The notes under the pieces are model-generated. The model was not told the origin of the DNA, ran no database searches, and saw only the letters and a program-made list of their open reading frames with translations. Below are positions 36,992-45,764 of a stretch of DNA of 64,000 nucleotides, piece by piece. The DNA is from Acidimicrobiales bacterium. Its GTDB lineage: Bacteria; Actinomycetota; Acidimicrobiia; Acidimicrobiales; Aldehydirespiratoraceae. Location: assembly GCA_033344915.1 (NCBI GenBank), contig JAWPML010000001.1, forward strand, positions 2,910,369 through 2,974,368. The letters are read 5' to 3'. The stretch's first letter is position 1; every line of letters begins with the position of its first letter. The position numbers and the translations under genes are program-made.

Positions 36992-38158
36992 CTACCCCCG
37001 TGGCATCCCGAGCATCCGCTCGGCGATGATCGTCCGCTGGACTTCGCTCGTGCCGCCTGCAATGGAGGCGGACTTGGACCACAGCCATTGACGCTGCCAC
37101 GTCCCCGCGGCCGAAGCACCAGTGGGCGTCGGCCACAGCGGGGCCTCGTCGCCCAGGATCCGGAGGGCGAGGGCCGACACGTGCTGGGTCATGTCGGACC
37201 ACGTGAGCTTCACCACGGAGGACTCCGGACCGGGTTCTCCGCCGCGCCCGAGGGCCGACAGCGTGCGCCAGTTCTGCAGGCGCAACAGCCGCAACTGCAC
37301 GAACGCGTCGGCGAGGTCGTCGGCGATCAGCGGGTCCTGCAACGCACCTCGCTCGGCGGCGAGCCGGGCGAGCTCGTCGAGGTACACCTCGTGGACGACC
37401 TGCTCCTTGAACGGGAAGTTCGTGCCCCGTTCGTGGGCGAGCGTGGTGTTGGCGACCATCCAGCCCTGGTGGAGGCCGCCGACGATCTGGTCGTCCGGGA
37501 CGAAGACCTCGTCGAGGAAGACCTCGTTGAACTCCGCCTCGTCGGTGATCTGGTGCAGTGGTCGAATCTCGATCCCGGGCGCAGTCATGTCGATCACCAT
37601 GTAGGAGATCCCGGCGTGCTTCTTCGCCTCGGGATCCGTGCGCACGAGGGCGATGCCCCACCGGGCGAACTGGGCGTAGGACGTCCACACCTTCTGACCG
37701 GACACGAGCCATCCGCCGTCTGCCCGCTCGGCTCGGCTGCGGAGCGCGGCGAGGTCGGACCCGGCGTCCGGCTCGGAGAACAACTGGCACCAGATCTCGC
37801 TCGCATCGAGGATCGACGGCAACCAGCGTTGCTGCTGTTCCTCGGTGCCGCACGCGAGGAGCGTCGGCCCGGCGAGGTTGATGCCCGCGCGGTTGACCGG
37901 CTGCGGCGCGCCGGCTCGGGCGTACTCCATGTTGTAGAGCGCCACCTCGACGGGCGAGGCGTCACGACCGCCGACCGCCGTGGGCCACGAGATCGCCACC
38001 ATGCGGTCGGCCGCCATCCGTGCCTGCCACTGCCGACCCCACGCGACCTCTTCGTCCATCGAGGCGAACCGGGTGGGCTTGTCGGCGAGATGGTCGGCCA
38101 GCCACACCCGCACCTCGGCGGCGAAGGCGGCCTCGGCCGGCGCCAGCGAGAGGTCCAT
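36992..38158 (-). CDS. Acyl-CoA dehydrogenase
   Basis: A 388-residue FAD-dependent dehydrogenase. FSEPDAGSDLAAL and GQKVWTSYAQFARWG line the flavin site, and the C-terminal SIAGGTSEVQRTIIAERMLG is the family signature. It is very similar in layout to the enzyme at 53458. The start ATG 38158 overlaps the upstream PhyH stop (TGATG). The catalytic base typical of straight-chain enzymes cannot be placed with certainty, so alpha,beta-dehydrogenation of a branched or polycyclic acyl-CoA is possible. Confidence 0.92.
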   Translation of the reverse strand: MDLSLAPAEAAFAAEVRVWLADHLADKPTRFASMDEEVAWGRQWQARMAADRMVAISWPTAVGGRDASPVEVALYNMEYARAGAPQPVNRAGINLAGPTLLACGTEEQQQRWLPSILDASEIWCQLFSEPDAGSDLAALRSRAERADGGWLVSGQKVWTSYAQFARWGIALVRTDPEAKKHAGISYMVIDMTAPGIEIRPLHQITDEAEFNEVFLDEVFVPDDQIVGGLHQGWMVANTTLAHERGTNFPFKEQVVHEVYLDELARLAAERGALQDPLIADDLADAFVQLRLLRLQNWRTLSALGRGGEPGPESSVVKLTWSDMTQHVSALALRILGDEAPLWPTPTGASAAGTWQRQWLWSKSASIAGGTSEVQRTIIAERMLGMPRG

Positions 38159-38958
38159 CAGCGGGACCAATCGGCGAGATAGTCGCCGTGGGCCATGTTG
38201 CCGAAGTCGAGCCCGCACAGCGCCTGGAGCCGCGGCGACAGCTGCTCCTGCACGTCGGTGGGGATCGAGCGCCACCAGTTGGTCTGCGGACGCAGGAAGC
38301 CTCGCGTGTAGAACGCGAACAGGAGGGCCCGGTCCCGATCCGCCGACCGGTTCTCGCCGGACGTGTGCCAGAGCCGACCGTGCATGAGGATCACGGAACC
38401 GGCACTCGCCGCGAACGACTGCATGCCGTCACGCGGATCGTCGGGCACCTCGGCGAACGACGTGAACTCGTGGGAACCGGGGAGATAGCGGGTGGCGCCG
38501 TTCTCCTCGTCGGTGTCGTGGAGACACCAGATGGCGTTCATCGCGAACGTCTCCGGCCACGGCTCGGGCATGATCGTCGACTGGTCGCAGTGCGGGTTCA
38601 TCGAGCCGGAGCCGGGCAGCGCCGTGTTGGCGGTGAAGTTCGAGAGGATGATGTCGGGGCCGAGCAGCGTCTCCACGGCCGCGAGCACCGTGGGGTGGGC
38701 GGCGAGTTCGGCGAACACCCTGGCGTGGGCGACGAGGTCGTAGACCCGGATGTTGCGGCCGCCGGGATCGAGGGCCTCCAGCCGCACCGGCATGCCCTTC
38801 GCCTCCGACGCGGCGGTCGCATCCACCAGAGCGCGGCGCGCCTCGTCGACCTGCGTCGTCGACAGCACATCCGGGATGACCGACCAGCCTTCGGCCCAGA
38901 AGCGGTCGATCACCGCGCGGTCCGGCCCGGGGGCGTGAGGTGTGGGTGAGTCGGTCAT
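38158..38958 (-). CDS. Phytanoyl-CoA dioxygenase (PhyH) family protein
   Basis: A 266-residue Fe(II)/2-oxoglutarate oxygenase. The iron-binding HxD is in NPHCDQSTI, the C-terminal histidine is in LMHGRLWHTSGENRS, and the arginine that binds 2-oxoglutarate lies shortly after. It would hydroxylate a small or acyl-CoA substrate using O2 and 2-oxoglutarate. It is coupled to the acyl-CoA dehydrogenase that follows, which supports a role in branched-chain or unusual acid degradation. The ATG at 38958 has no strong ribosome binding site. Confidence 0.9.
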   Translation of the reverse strand: MTDSPTPHAPGPDRAVIDRFWAEGWSVIPDVLSTTQVDEARRALVDATAASEAKGMPVRLEALDPGGRNIRVYDLVAHARVFAELAAHPTVLAAVETLLGPDIILSNFTANTALPGSGSMNPHCDQSTIMPEPWPETFAMNAIWCLHDTDEENGATRYLPGSHEFTSFAEVPDDPRDGMQSFAASAGSVILMHGRLWHTSGENRSADRDRALLFAFYTRGFLRPQTNWWRSIPTDVQEQLSPRLQALCGLDFGNMAHGDYLADWSR

Positions 38959-39006
38959 GAGCGGCAAACGAGCGCGGTCCCTTGGGTGAGCCAGTATCGA
39001 CTGTCC

Positions 39007-39012
39007 TAACGT
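39007..39012 (+). promoter_or_regulatory. -10 box of a probably leaderless promoter
   Basis: TAACGT lies 7 nt before the ATG of the nitroreductase gene, which lacks a Shine-Dalgarno. Confidence 0.5.
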
Positions 39013-39019
39013 CGCTGTC

Positions 39020-39637
39020 ATGTCCGCCGACCCCACCGAGCTCGCCGCCGTCCAGGCCGTCCTCCGCCGCCAGCGCGCCCACCGATCGTTCACCGACGAG
39101 CCGGTCGACGAGCCCACCATCACCGACATCCTCGATCTCGCGACGCGGGCGCCGAGCGCGCAGAACACCCAGCCGTGGGAGTTCGTCGTCGTCCAGGACG
39201 CGGAGCGACGAGCGGCGATCTGGGAGCTGGCCGCCCGTCTGTGGGAGATGGGGGCCAGGGACGCGACGGACGGCAAGGTCGACGACCACATGAAGACCGA
39301 CGTCGAGCAGGGCGTGCTCGGCGGGTTCGCGCAGGCGCCCGTGTCGATCGTCGTGTGCGCCGACACCGCGAAGTGGCCGGCGAACCTGATGGACTCGTCG
39401 ATCTGGCCCGCGATCCAGAACATCATGACGGCGGCCACCGCCCACGGCCTCGGCAGCGCCCTCACCACGATCGGCACGATCCTCGTCGACGACCTGCGCG
39501 AGATCCTGGCGTTGCCCGACACGCTGGAACCCAAGGCCGTCGTCCCGATCGGCCACCCCGCCCGCACGCTCGGCTCGTCGCGGCGCGAGCCCGTGAGCGA
39601 ACATGCCCACCGAGAGGAGTTCGGGCGTGCCTGGTGA
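39020..39637 (+). CDS. Nitroreductase family protein
   Basis: A 205-residue FMN-dependent protein of the NfsB/BluB-like fold. RQRAHRSFTDEPVDEPTITDILDLA and APSAQNTQPWEFVVV form the FMN phosphate and ring pocket, and the C-terminal VPIGHPA is typical. It could reduce nitro, quinone or enone groups with NAD(P)H. The 3' end overlaps the next gene's start region by 11 bases. Confidence 0.9.
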   Translation: MSADPTELAAVQAVLRRQRAHRSFTDEPVDEPTITDILDLATRAPSAQNTQPWEFVVVQDAERRAAIWELAARLWEMGARDATDGKVDDHMKTDVEQGVLGGFAQAPVSIVVCADTAKWPANLMDSSIWPAIQNIMTAATAHGLGSALTTIGTILVDDLREILALPDTLEPKAVVPIGHPARTLGSSRREPVSEHAHREEFGRAW

Positions 39638-40025
39638 CGATCTGAAGCACGAGAGCGGGATCCGTCGGCTGCTGGCGATGTATTGCCAGCTCCTCGACGA
39701 CGGGCGCTTCGACGAGTGGATCGCGCTGTTCACCGACGACATCGAGTTCGTCGTCATGGGCATGCACAAGCACGGACACGCCGAGCTCCGCGGCTTCATC
39801 GAGCCGAGCCAGCAGGCCGACGCGCGTGGCAAGCACATGATCAGCGAGCCGTGGGTGGAGCTGACGTCCGACGTCACCGCCGCCGCGACGACCGACTTCG
39901 CCTGGATCTCGAAGACCGGCGAGGTCGGGCAGACCGGCCGCTACCACGACCAGATCGTCCACACCGGCGAGCGTTGGCAGTTCCGACGCCGCGAGATCGT
40001 CTTCACAGGAGACCAACCCGAATGA
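39627..40025 (+). CDS. SnoaL-like/nuclear transport factor 2-fold protein
   Basis: A 132-residue protein of the SnoaL_4/NTF2-like family (cone-shaped alpha+beta barrel). LLAMYCQLLDDGRFDEWIALFTDDIEF is the family N-terminal signature and DQIVHTGERWQFRRREIVF the C-terminal strands. Relatives include hydroxylating-dioxygenase small subunits and dehydratases. GTG 39627 is preferred because GAGAGGAG lies 7 nt upstream; ATG 39603 is possible. It is coupled to the next acyl-CoA dehydrogenase by ATGA. Confidence 0.85.
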   Translation: MPGDDLKHESGIRRLLAMYCQLLDDGRFDEWIALFTDDIEFVVMGMHKHGHAELRGFIEPSQQADARGKHMISEPWVELTSDVTAAATTDFAWISKTGEVGQTGRYHDQIVHTGERWQFRRREIVFTGDQPE

Positions 40026-41200
40026 GTGCCCCGTCCACCAACCCCGTCACACCCAAGGACGTCGCCGATCAGATGATCGAGACGATCGCCCAGTGGGTCG
40101 ACAAGGAAGTCATCCCGAACGCGAGCGAGCTCGAGCACGCCGACGAGTTCCCCGAGACGATGTTCCGGCAGATGTGCGAGTTCGGCCTCTTCGGCGCCAC
40201 GATCCCCGAGGAGTACGGCGGACTCGGGCTCGACGTCACCACTTACGCCCGCATCGTCGAGGAACTGTCGCGGGGGTGGATGTCGCTCTCCGGCATCCTC
40301 AACACGCACAAGATCGCGGCGACGATGATCGGCCGCTACGGCACCGAGGAACAGCGCCGGACCTATCTCCCCCGGATGGTCGACGGCAGCTACCGGGCCG
40401 CGTTCTCGCTGAGCGAGCCGGACTCCGGATCCGACGCCGGCGCCCTTCGCTGCAAGGCGACCCAGGACGGCGATGAGTGGATCATCAACGGCACGAAGAT
40501 GTGGGTGACCAACGGCGAGCGGGCCCACCTCGTCATGCTGCTGGCCCGCACGCCGGACGATCGAGTGACCTGCTTCATCGTGGAGAAGGAGCCGGGCGAC
40601 CGGTTCGAGGGAATCGCCACCAGCAAGAAGATCCACAAGCTCGGCTACAAGGGGCTCGAGACCGTGGAGATGAGCTATGTCGATCATCGGGTCCCCCACT
40701 CGCAGCTGCTCGGCGGTGACGAGGGCATGGGCAACGGGCTGCGCTACGCGCTGTCGGCGCTCGAGCTCGGCCGGATCAACATCGCGTCGCGCGCGGTCGG
40801 CGTGGGCCAGGCGGCGTTCGACTCGGCGATGAAGTACGCCCAGGAGCGCGAGACGTTCGGCAAGCCGATCTTCCAGCACCAGGCCATCCAATTCAAGCTC
40901 GCCGAGATGGCCACGAAGCTCCAGGCGGCCCGGCTGATGACCTATGACGCCGCGGCCCGCTACGACCGCGGCGAGCGCATCGATCTCGAAGCGGGCATGG
41001 CAAAGCTCTTCGCCTCCGAGGCGTGCTTCGAGATCTGCACTGACGCGCTGCGCATCCACGGCGGCAACGGCTACACCCAGGAGTACGACGTCGAGCGCTA
41101 CTTCCGGGATTCGCCGCTGATGATCATCGGGGAAGGCACCAGCGAGGTCCAGAAGATGGTGATCGCCCGCAAGCTCCTCGAACGCCATGCGATCGAGTAA
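40022..41200 (+). CDS. Acyl-CoA dehydrogenase
   Basis: A 392-residue FAD enzyme. ATIPEEYGGLGLD, FSLSEPDSGSDAGALRCKA and MWVTNGERAHLVMLL are flavin-site motifs, QERETFGKPIFQHQAIQFKLAEMA contains the interdomain helix, and YFRDSPLMIIGEGTSEVQ carries the C-terminal signature with a glutamate at the position used as base in short/branched-chain enzymes. It likely oxidises a short or branched acyl-CoA using electron-transfer flavoprotein. The stop is followed directly by the palindrome at 41201. Confidence 0.94.
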   Translation: MSAPSTNPVTPKDVADQMIETIAQWVDKEVIPNASELEHADEFPETMFRQMCEFGLFGATIPEEYGGLGLDVTTYARIVEELSRGWMSLSGILNTHKIAATMIGRYGTEEQRRTYLPRMVDGSYRAAFSLSEPDSGSDAGALRCKATQDGDEWIINGTKMWVTNGERAHLVMLLARTPDDRVTCFIVEKEPGDRFEGIATSKKIHKLGYKGLETVEMSYVDHRVPHSQLLGGDEGMGNGLRYALSALELGRINIASRAVGVGQAAFDSAMKYAQERETFGKPIFQHQAIQFKLAEMATKLQAARLMTYDAAARYDRGERIDLEAGMAKLFASEACFEICTDALRIHGGNGYTQEYDVERYFRDSPLMIIGEGTSEVQKMVIARKLLERHAIE

Positions 41201-41228
41201 GTACCGGGGTCTGACCCCAGAAAGTATG
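41201..41228. repeat. Palindrome with GGGGTCTGACCCC core (copy 2)
   Basis: GGGGTC-T-GACCCC at 41206-41218 with flanks GTACC and AGAAAGTATG, matching the element at 30665-30695. It fills the space between the acyl-CoA dehydrogenase stop and the next start at 41231. Confidence 0.75.
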
Positions 41229-41230
41229 CG

Positions 41231-42712
41231 ATGACGATTCGGCAGCCGGCGGAGCGGTTTCGGGCGCTGTTCGAGCCGCGGGGGATCGTCGTGGCGGGGG
41301 CGGCCACGCATCCGGGCAAGTTCGGGTTCGTGGCGTACCACAACCTCCGGGCCGCCGGCTTCGAGGGCGCGCTCGTGGGGACGAACCTCGCCGGGGAGGA
41401 CGTGCTCGGCGAGCGGACCTACGCCTCGATCGACGAGATCCCCGACGGGGACTACGACCTCGTCTTCCTCGGTGTCCCGGCGAAGGCAACGGCCGACATG
41501 CTCCGCCAGGCGGCTGACCGGGGCATCACCGCGGCGTTCTGTGCGTCAGCCGGCTACGGCGAGATCGACGAGGACGGTCGCGCTCACCAGCACGAGCTGG
41601 CGGAGCTCGCCGACTCGCTGGGCATCCTGTTCGCCGGCCCCAATGGACAGGGCGTGATCTCCACGCCGGTGAACATGTGCGCCCAGATCGTCGCGCCGAT
41701 GCCACCGCGGGGAACGATCGCCATCGCGAGCCAATCCGGGGGCATGGTGTCGACATTCGGCAACTACGCCCGCCAGTGCGGTGTGGGGATCAGCCGGGCG
41801 ATCTCGGTCGGCAACGGTGCCCAGATCAACGTCGCCGACTACATGGAATGGTTCGCCACGGATCCGGAGACCACGGTCGGTCTCGCCTACCTGGAACACG
41901 TCGGCGACGACACGGTCGAACGGCTCGGCGCCGTCGCGGAGGCGATGCCGGTGGTCGTGATGCGGGGCGGGCGTACGGGGTCCGGCGTGGCCGCGGTGGC
42001 CGCCCACACCGGATCGACCGCCGGGCTCGACGGCACGGACGAAGCCCTCGCCGCCGTCGGTGTCACCGTGGTCGGGTCGATCGACGAGGCCTGGCGCACC
42101 GCCGCCACCTTTGCGACCCAGCCCCTCCCCGCGGGTCCGCGCACCGTCGTCTTCGGCACCGCTGGCGGCTGGTGCGTGATCACCGGCGATGCGGTCGAGC
42201 GCAGCGAGCTCGAACTCATCGAGCTGCCCGCCGACCTCCGGGCCGAGGTGGACGCCCGGGTGCCGCCCCGCTGGAGCCGTCGCAATCCGATCGACCTGGC
42301 CGGGGGCGAGACCCGCGACACGATCCCCGAGCTGTTGCCGATCATCGCTGCGCATCCCGATGTCGACGCCGTCGTGTACCTCGGCCTCGGGATCCAATCG
42401 AACACCGGAGCCATGGAGAAGGCCGGTCCCTACTATCCCGACCACGGCCTCGACCGCATCGTCGAGTACCACGAGCGTCAGGACACCCGCTTCGCCGAGG
42501 CGGCGGCCGCGGCGTCGGTCCAGTCCGGCAAGCCGGTGATCACCTTCACCGAGCTCGCAACGACCAATCCCGACAACGCCGGGCCGGCCACCGTGCGCGC
42601 CACCGGTCGCTTCTGCCATGCCGCCGGCGACGAGGCCGTCCAGGCCCTCGAACATCTCTGGCGCTACGCCCGATTTCAGCTCGTGGTGCAGGGGCCGGCG
42701 GCGAACTCGTAG
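41231..42712 (+). CDS. NDP-forming acyl-CoA synthetase, alpha-type subunit
   Basis: A 493-residue protein with an N-terminal CoA-binding Rossmann domain (FEPRGIVVAGAATHPGKFGF), a flavodoxin-like ligase domain (IASQSGGMVSTFGNYA) and a second one containing VAAHTGSTAGLDG, whose histidine corresponds to the phospho-histidine of ADP-forming acetyl-CoA synthetases. No ATP-grasp (beta) domain is fused or encoded nearby. This subfamily recurs in actinobacterial lipid clusters. Its 3' end overlaps the convergent lipoprotein gene by 37 bases. Confidence 0.88.
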   Translation: MTIRQPAERFRALFEPRGIVVAGAATHPGKFGFVAYHNLRAAGFEGALVGTNLAGEDVLGERTYASIDEIPDGDYDLVFLGVPAKATADMLRQAADRGITAAFCASAGYGEIDEDGRAHQHELAELADSLGILFAGPNGQGVISTPVNMCAQIVAPMPPRGTIAIASQSGGMVSTFGNYARQCGVGISRAISVGNGAQINVADYMEWFATDPETTVGLAYLEHVGDDTVERLGAVAEAMPVVVMRGGRTGSGVAAVAAHTGSTAGLDGTDEALAAVGVTVVGSIDEAWRTAATFATQPLPAGPRTVVFGTAGGWCVITGDAVERSELELIELPADLRAEVDARVPPRWSRRNPIDLAGGETRDTIPELLPIIAAHPDVDAVVYLGLGIQSNTGAMEKAGPYYPDHGLDRIVEYHERQDTRFAEAAAAASVQSGKPVITFTELATTNPDNAGPATVRATGRFCHAAGDEAVQALEHLWRYARFQLVVQGPAANS

Positions 42713-43269
42713 AAGGCGCCGATCGGGTTCCAGCCGGATTCGTTGCCGGCGGCGTCGCCCACCGTCACGGCCATCTGTACGACCTCGCCCGAGGGAACAG
42801 GCCAGGCGACGGCCCACCAGCGGTCGGTGTCGGTGCGGACCTGGCCGGAGTCGATCGTGTACTTGTGCAGGCGGGTGAACCCCGCCCCCTCGTCGATGTA
42901 GATGCGCACGTCGGCGATGTCGGCCGGATCCGCCGGTGCGTCCCATTCGAGCGTGATCTCGCCGCTGCCTGCGCCGACCCCGCACGTCACGTTGGTCGGC
43001 GCCGGCGGTGCCTCGGTGTCGGCAGGTTCGGACGTCGGGGTGACCGCGACGGTCGTGGTGGTCGTCGTGGTCGTCCCCTCCGCCACCGTCGTCGTGGGCG
43101 CGGTCGTCGTGGTCGTGGCGGCCGCGGTCGTGGTGGGCGCCGCGGTCGTCGTTGTGGTGGTCGTCGTGGTGGTCGGTGCCGTGTCGTCGCTGTCGTCGGA
43201 ACATCCGGCCATGACGACCAGAGCGACGACCAGTGCCGACCCGCCGAGGGCCCGTCGCAGGTGCTGCAT
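42676..43269 (-). CDS. Thr-rich lipoprotein with fibronectin III-like domain
   Basis: A 197-residue lipoprotein. The signal peptide (ALVVALVVMAGC) has a lipobox, then a linker of about 60 residues made almost only of Thr, Ala, Val and Pro. The folded C-terminal part contains GEITLEWDAPADPADIADVRIY and MAVTVGDAAGNESGW, which is a fibronectin III-like pattern. It is probably anchored outside the membrane with the linker spanning the wall. ATG 43269 has a TACCGT box 6 nt upstream. Function unknown. Confidence 0.8.
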   Translation of the reverse strand: MQHLRRALGGSALVVALVVMAGCSDDSDDTAPTTTTTTTTTTAAPTTTAAATTTTTAPTTTVAEGTTTTTTTTVAVTPTSEPADTEAPPAPTNVTCGVGAGSGEITLEWDAPADPADIADVRIYIDEGAGFTRLHKYTIDSGQVRTDTDRWWAVAWPVPSGEVVQMAVTVGDAAGNESGWNPIGAFYEFAAGPCTTS

Positions 43270-43275
43270 GCGCCA

Positions 43276-43281
43276 ACGGTA
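43276..43281 (-). promoter_or_regulatory. -10 box of a probably leaderless promoter
   Basis: TACCGT (minus strand) lies 6 nt before the ATG of the Thr-rich lipoprotein gene. Confidence 0.5.
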
Positions 43282-43306
43282 GTTCGGCACGGGGTACCCA
43301 CAGCGG

Positions 43307-43312
43307 TACCGT
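43307..43312 (+). promoter_or_regulatory. -10 box of a probably leaderless promoter
   Basis: TACCGT lies 7 nt before the GTG start of the ligase gene, with no ribosome binding site. It is the divergent partner of the box at 43276. Confidence 0.5.
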
Positions 43313-43319
43313 CCAGCAG

Positions 43320-44717
43320 GTGACGACCCTGGACGATCTGCTGCGCGCCGCCCCGCCGAGGGTCGACGCCGTCGTCGACGGCGACATTCGCCTGTCTTCC
43401 GATGACCTGACCGAGCGGGCCAGCGCGATCGCCGGCGCGCTCAACGGCCGCGGCGTGGGCCACGGTGACCGGGTCGCGTTCCAGCTCCCGATCGGCTGGC
43501 CCACGGTCGCGCTCTACCGGGCCTGCTGGCAGATCGGTGTGGTGCCCGTCGCCCTCCACCCGATGGCGGGCGCCGCCCAACTTCGCGATGCCCTGAACCA
43601 GTCGGAGCCGAGCGTGATCCTCGCCGCGCCCGGCATGACCCTGGCCGAGAACCCACAGGCCACCACCGTGGATTCACTGACCGGCGGCGCCGCTCCACTC
43701 GTGGCGGTCGATCCCGACGACGACGCGCTCGTGATGTTCACGTCCGGCAGCGGCGGTCCGCCGAAGGGCGTCGTCCATCGCCACCGCGGCCTCGTCTACA
43801 AGGCTCGTCAGTCGATCGACGTCCACGGCTTCACTGCCGATGACGTCGTGCTGATGCCCGCCCCCCTCGCCCACGTGTCGGGGCTGCTCCACGGCGTCCT
43901 CGTTCCCGGCACGGCCGGCGCCAAGGCGGTCCTCATGACGAAGTGGGAACCCGGTGCTGCGCTGGACCTGATCGAACGCGAGGGGGTCACCTGGATGATC
44001 GGGCCGCCCACCTTCTTCATCGGGCTCATGGACCATCCGGGCTTCGCGTCGAGCCGCGTGGAGTCGCTGCGGCTCCTGTCGTGCGGCGGCGCCGGCGTCA
44101 GCCCGGCGTTCGCCGAACGGGCCCGCCGCGAATTGGGCGCCGTGGTCAAGCGCGCCTACGGGTCGACCGAGGCGCCGACCATCACGACGAGCCACCACGA
44201 CGACCCACCCGAGCGCATGATCGGCACGGATGGGAGGGCGTTCGGCGACGCCGAACTGCGCGTCGACGAGCACGGCGAACTCTGGGTGCGGGGACCGGAG
44301 CTCGCCCGCGGCTATCTCGACCCCGCGCGCACCGCGGACGCGTTCGTGGACGGCTGGTTCCGCACCGGCGACCTCGCGACGTTGGACGACGGCTGGCTGA
44401 CGATCACCGGTCGGCTCGGCGATCGCATCATCCGCGGCGGCGAGAACATCTCGGCCTCCGAGGTCGAACAGCATCTCGAGGCGCATCCGGCCGTGCACCA
44501 CGCGACTGCGGTTGCCGAACCGGACGAACGTCTCGGGGAACGCGTCGCCGCGTTCGTCATCGCGCCGGAGGGATTCGATCTCGACACCTGTCGCGCCTGG
44601 TTCGCCGATCGAGGCGCGGCCCGCTACACGACCCCCGAACGGATCGAAATCGTCGACGAGTTCCCCGTCCTCGCGAGCGGGAAGGTCGACCGCGCGGCCC
44701 TCGTCGCCCGCCTGTGA
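43320..44717 (+). CDS. Acyl-CoA synthetase/class I AMP-dependent ligase (short form)
   Basis: A 465-residue ANL protein with GTG start. It shows MFTSGSGGPPKGVVHRHRG (adenylate motif, SGG instead of SGTT), RAYGSTEAPTITTS (A5), FRTGDLATLDDGWL (A7), IIRGGENISASEVE (hinge) and the catalytic-type lysine in ASGKVDRAAL. It is about 50 residues shorter than typical family members, mainly because of a minimal N-terminus (VTTLDDLLRAAPPRVDAV). The substrate is open. It is first in a plus-strand run with the dehydrogenase and VOC genes. Confidence 0.9.
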   Translation: MTTLDDLLRAAPPRVDAVVDGDIRLSSDDLTERASAIAGALNGRGVGHGDRVAFQLPIGWPTVALYRACWQIGVVPVALHPMAGAAQLRDALNQSEPSVILAAPGMTLAENPQATTVDSLTGGAAPLVAVDPDDDALVMFTSGSGGPPKGVVHRHRGLVYKARQSIDVHGFTADDVVLMPAPLAHVSGLLHGVLVPGTAGAKAVLMTKWEPGAALDLIEREGVTWMIGPPTFFIGLMDHPGFASSRVESLRLLSCGGAGVSPAFAERARRELGAVVKRAYGSTEAPTITTSHHDDPPERMIGTDGRAFGDAELRVDEHGELWVRGPELARGYLDPARTADAFVDGWFRTGDLATLDDGWLTITGRLGDRIIRGGENISASEVEQHLEAHPAVHHATAVAEPDERLGERVAAFVIAPEGFDLDTCRAWFADRGAARYTTPERIEIVDEFPVLASGKVDRAALVARL

Positions 44718-44753
44718 ATTCGCACAACCCGGCTGCAATCGCGAAGCTGGTTC

Positions 44754-45764
44754 ATGGCCGAGACGATGCGAGCGGCGCAGTACCGCCGCCCCGGGGAGGT
44801 CGAGATCGTGCATCTCGATGAACCGTCGGGCGACGACGCCACGATCGTGGAGATCGACTACTGCGGCATCTGCGGCACGGACCTGCACATGATGATCGAC
44901 GGGTGGGGCACCCCCGACACCGTGTTCGGGCACGAGTGGTCCGGCCGGATCCTGGAGTCCGGGGCCAGTGATCTCGCCCCCGGCACACTGGTGGTCGGCC
45001 TGCCCGACACCCCGTGCGGGCGATGCGACCGATGTGCGGCGGGGCGCACGAGTCTGTGCCGCAACCGGCCCGAGGCGGGCGCGGCGCGCAGCCACGGGGC
45101 GTTCGCCCAGCGGATGACGACACCACCGGAGTCCCTGGTCGCCGTACCGCCCGGCATCGACGCGCGCGAGGCGGCCTACACCGAGCCGCTCGCCGTCGCC
45201 CTCCACGCCGTCACGCTGTCGGCGATCGGCGACGATCAGGCCGCGCTCGTCATCGGCGCGGGGCCGATCGGCGCCGCGATCATCGCCATCCTGGTGGACC
45301 GGGGCATCCGCGTCCGCGCCACCGAGCTGAGCGCGTCTCGCGCCGCCCTCGCCGCGGAGCTGGGCGCCACCGTCATCGCCCCCACCGAGCTCGACGTTCC
45401 CGCCCACCCCGGCCAGGACGCCGCCGACGCGGCCGACGTCGTCTTCGAGACGTCCGGGGCCCGCGCCGCGGCCGAACAGGGCCTCACCCAGGTCACCGCC
45501 GGCGGCCTCCTCATGCTCGTCGGCACCGGTCTCGACGCTCCTCGGATCGACACCAACCGCGTGATCCTCAACGAGATCCGTATCACCGGCGCGTTCAACT
45601 ACGACGCAGCCGGTTTCACCGATGCACTCGCGTTGATCGGCAGCGGCCGTCTCCCGCTGGACCTGCTCATCGAGCCGCAGGCGGTCGGACTCGATGCGAT
45701 GATGGATGCGATGCTCGCGCTCCGCGCGGGCACGATCGCCGGAAAGGTATTGGTGACACCATGA
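44754..45764 (+). CDS. Zinc-type medium-chain dehydrogenase (threonine dehydrogenase-like)
   Basis: A 336-residue MDR protein. YCGICGTDLHMMIDGWG and FGHEWSG are the catalytic zinc motifs, TPCGRCDRCAAGRTSLC the structural zinc cysteines, and VIGAGPIGAAIIAIL the cofactor glycine motif, followed by TELSASR, which is more compatible with NAD. It probably oxidises a secondary alcohol. It is coupled to the next VOC gene by ATGA. Confidence 0.9.
   Translation: MAETMRAAQYRRPGEVEIVHLDEPSGDDATIVEIDYCGICGTDLHMMIDGWGTPDTVFGHEWSGRILESGASDLAPGTLVVGLPDTPCGRCDRCAAGRTSLCRNRPEAGAARSHGAFAQRMTTPPESLVAVPPGIDAREAAYTEPLAVALHAVTLSAIGDDQAALVIGAGPIGAAIIAILVDRGIRVRATELSASRAALAAELGATVIAPTELDVPAHPGQDAADAADVVFETSGARAAAEQGLTQVTAGGLLMLVGTGLDAPRIDTNRVILNEIRITGAFNYDAAGFTDALALIGSGRLPLDLLIEPQAVGLDAMMDAMLALRAGTIAGKVLVTP

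Noticed and set aside
43040-43190. Thr-codon tract in the lipoprotein gene as a repeat element or phase-variable locus
   Set aside because: It encodes a plausible cell-wall-spanning linker in frame, with mixed codons rather than a homogeneous slippage tract.
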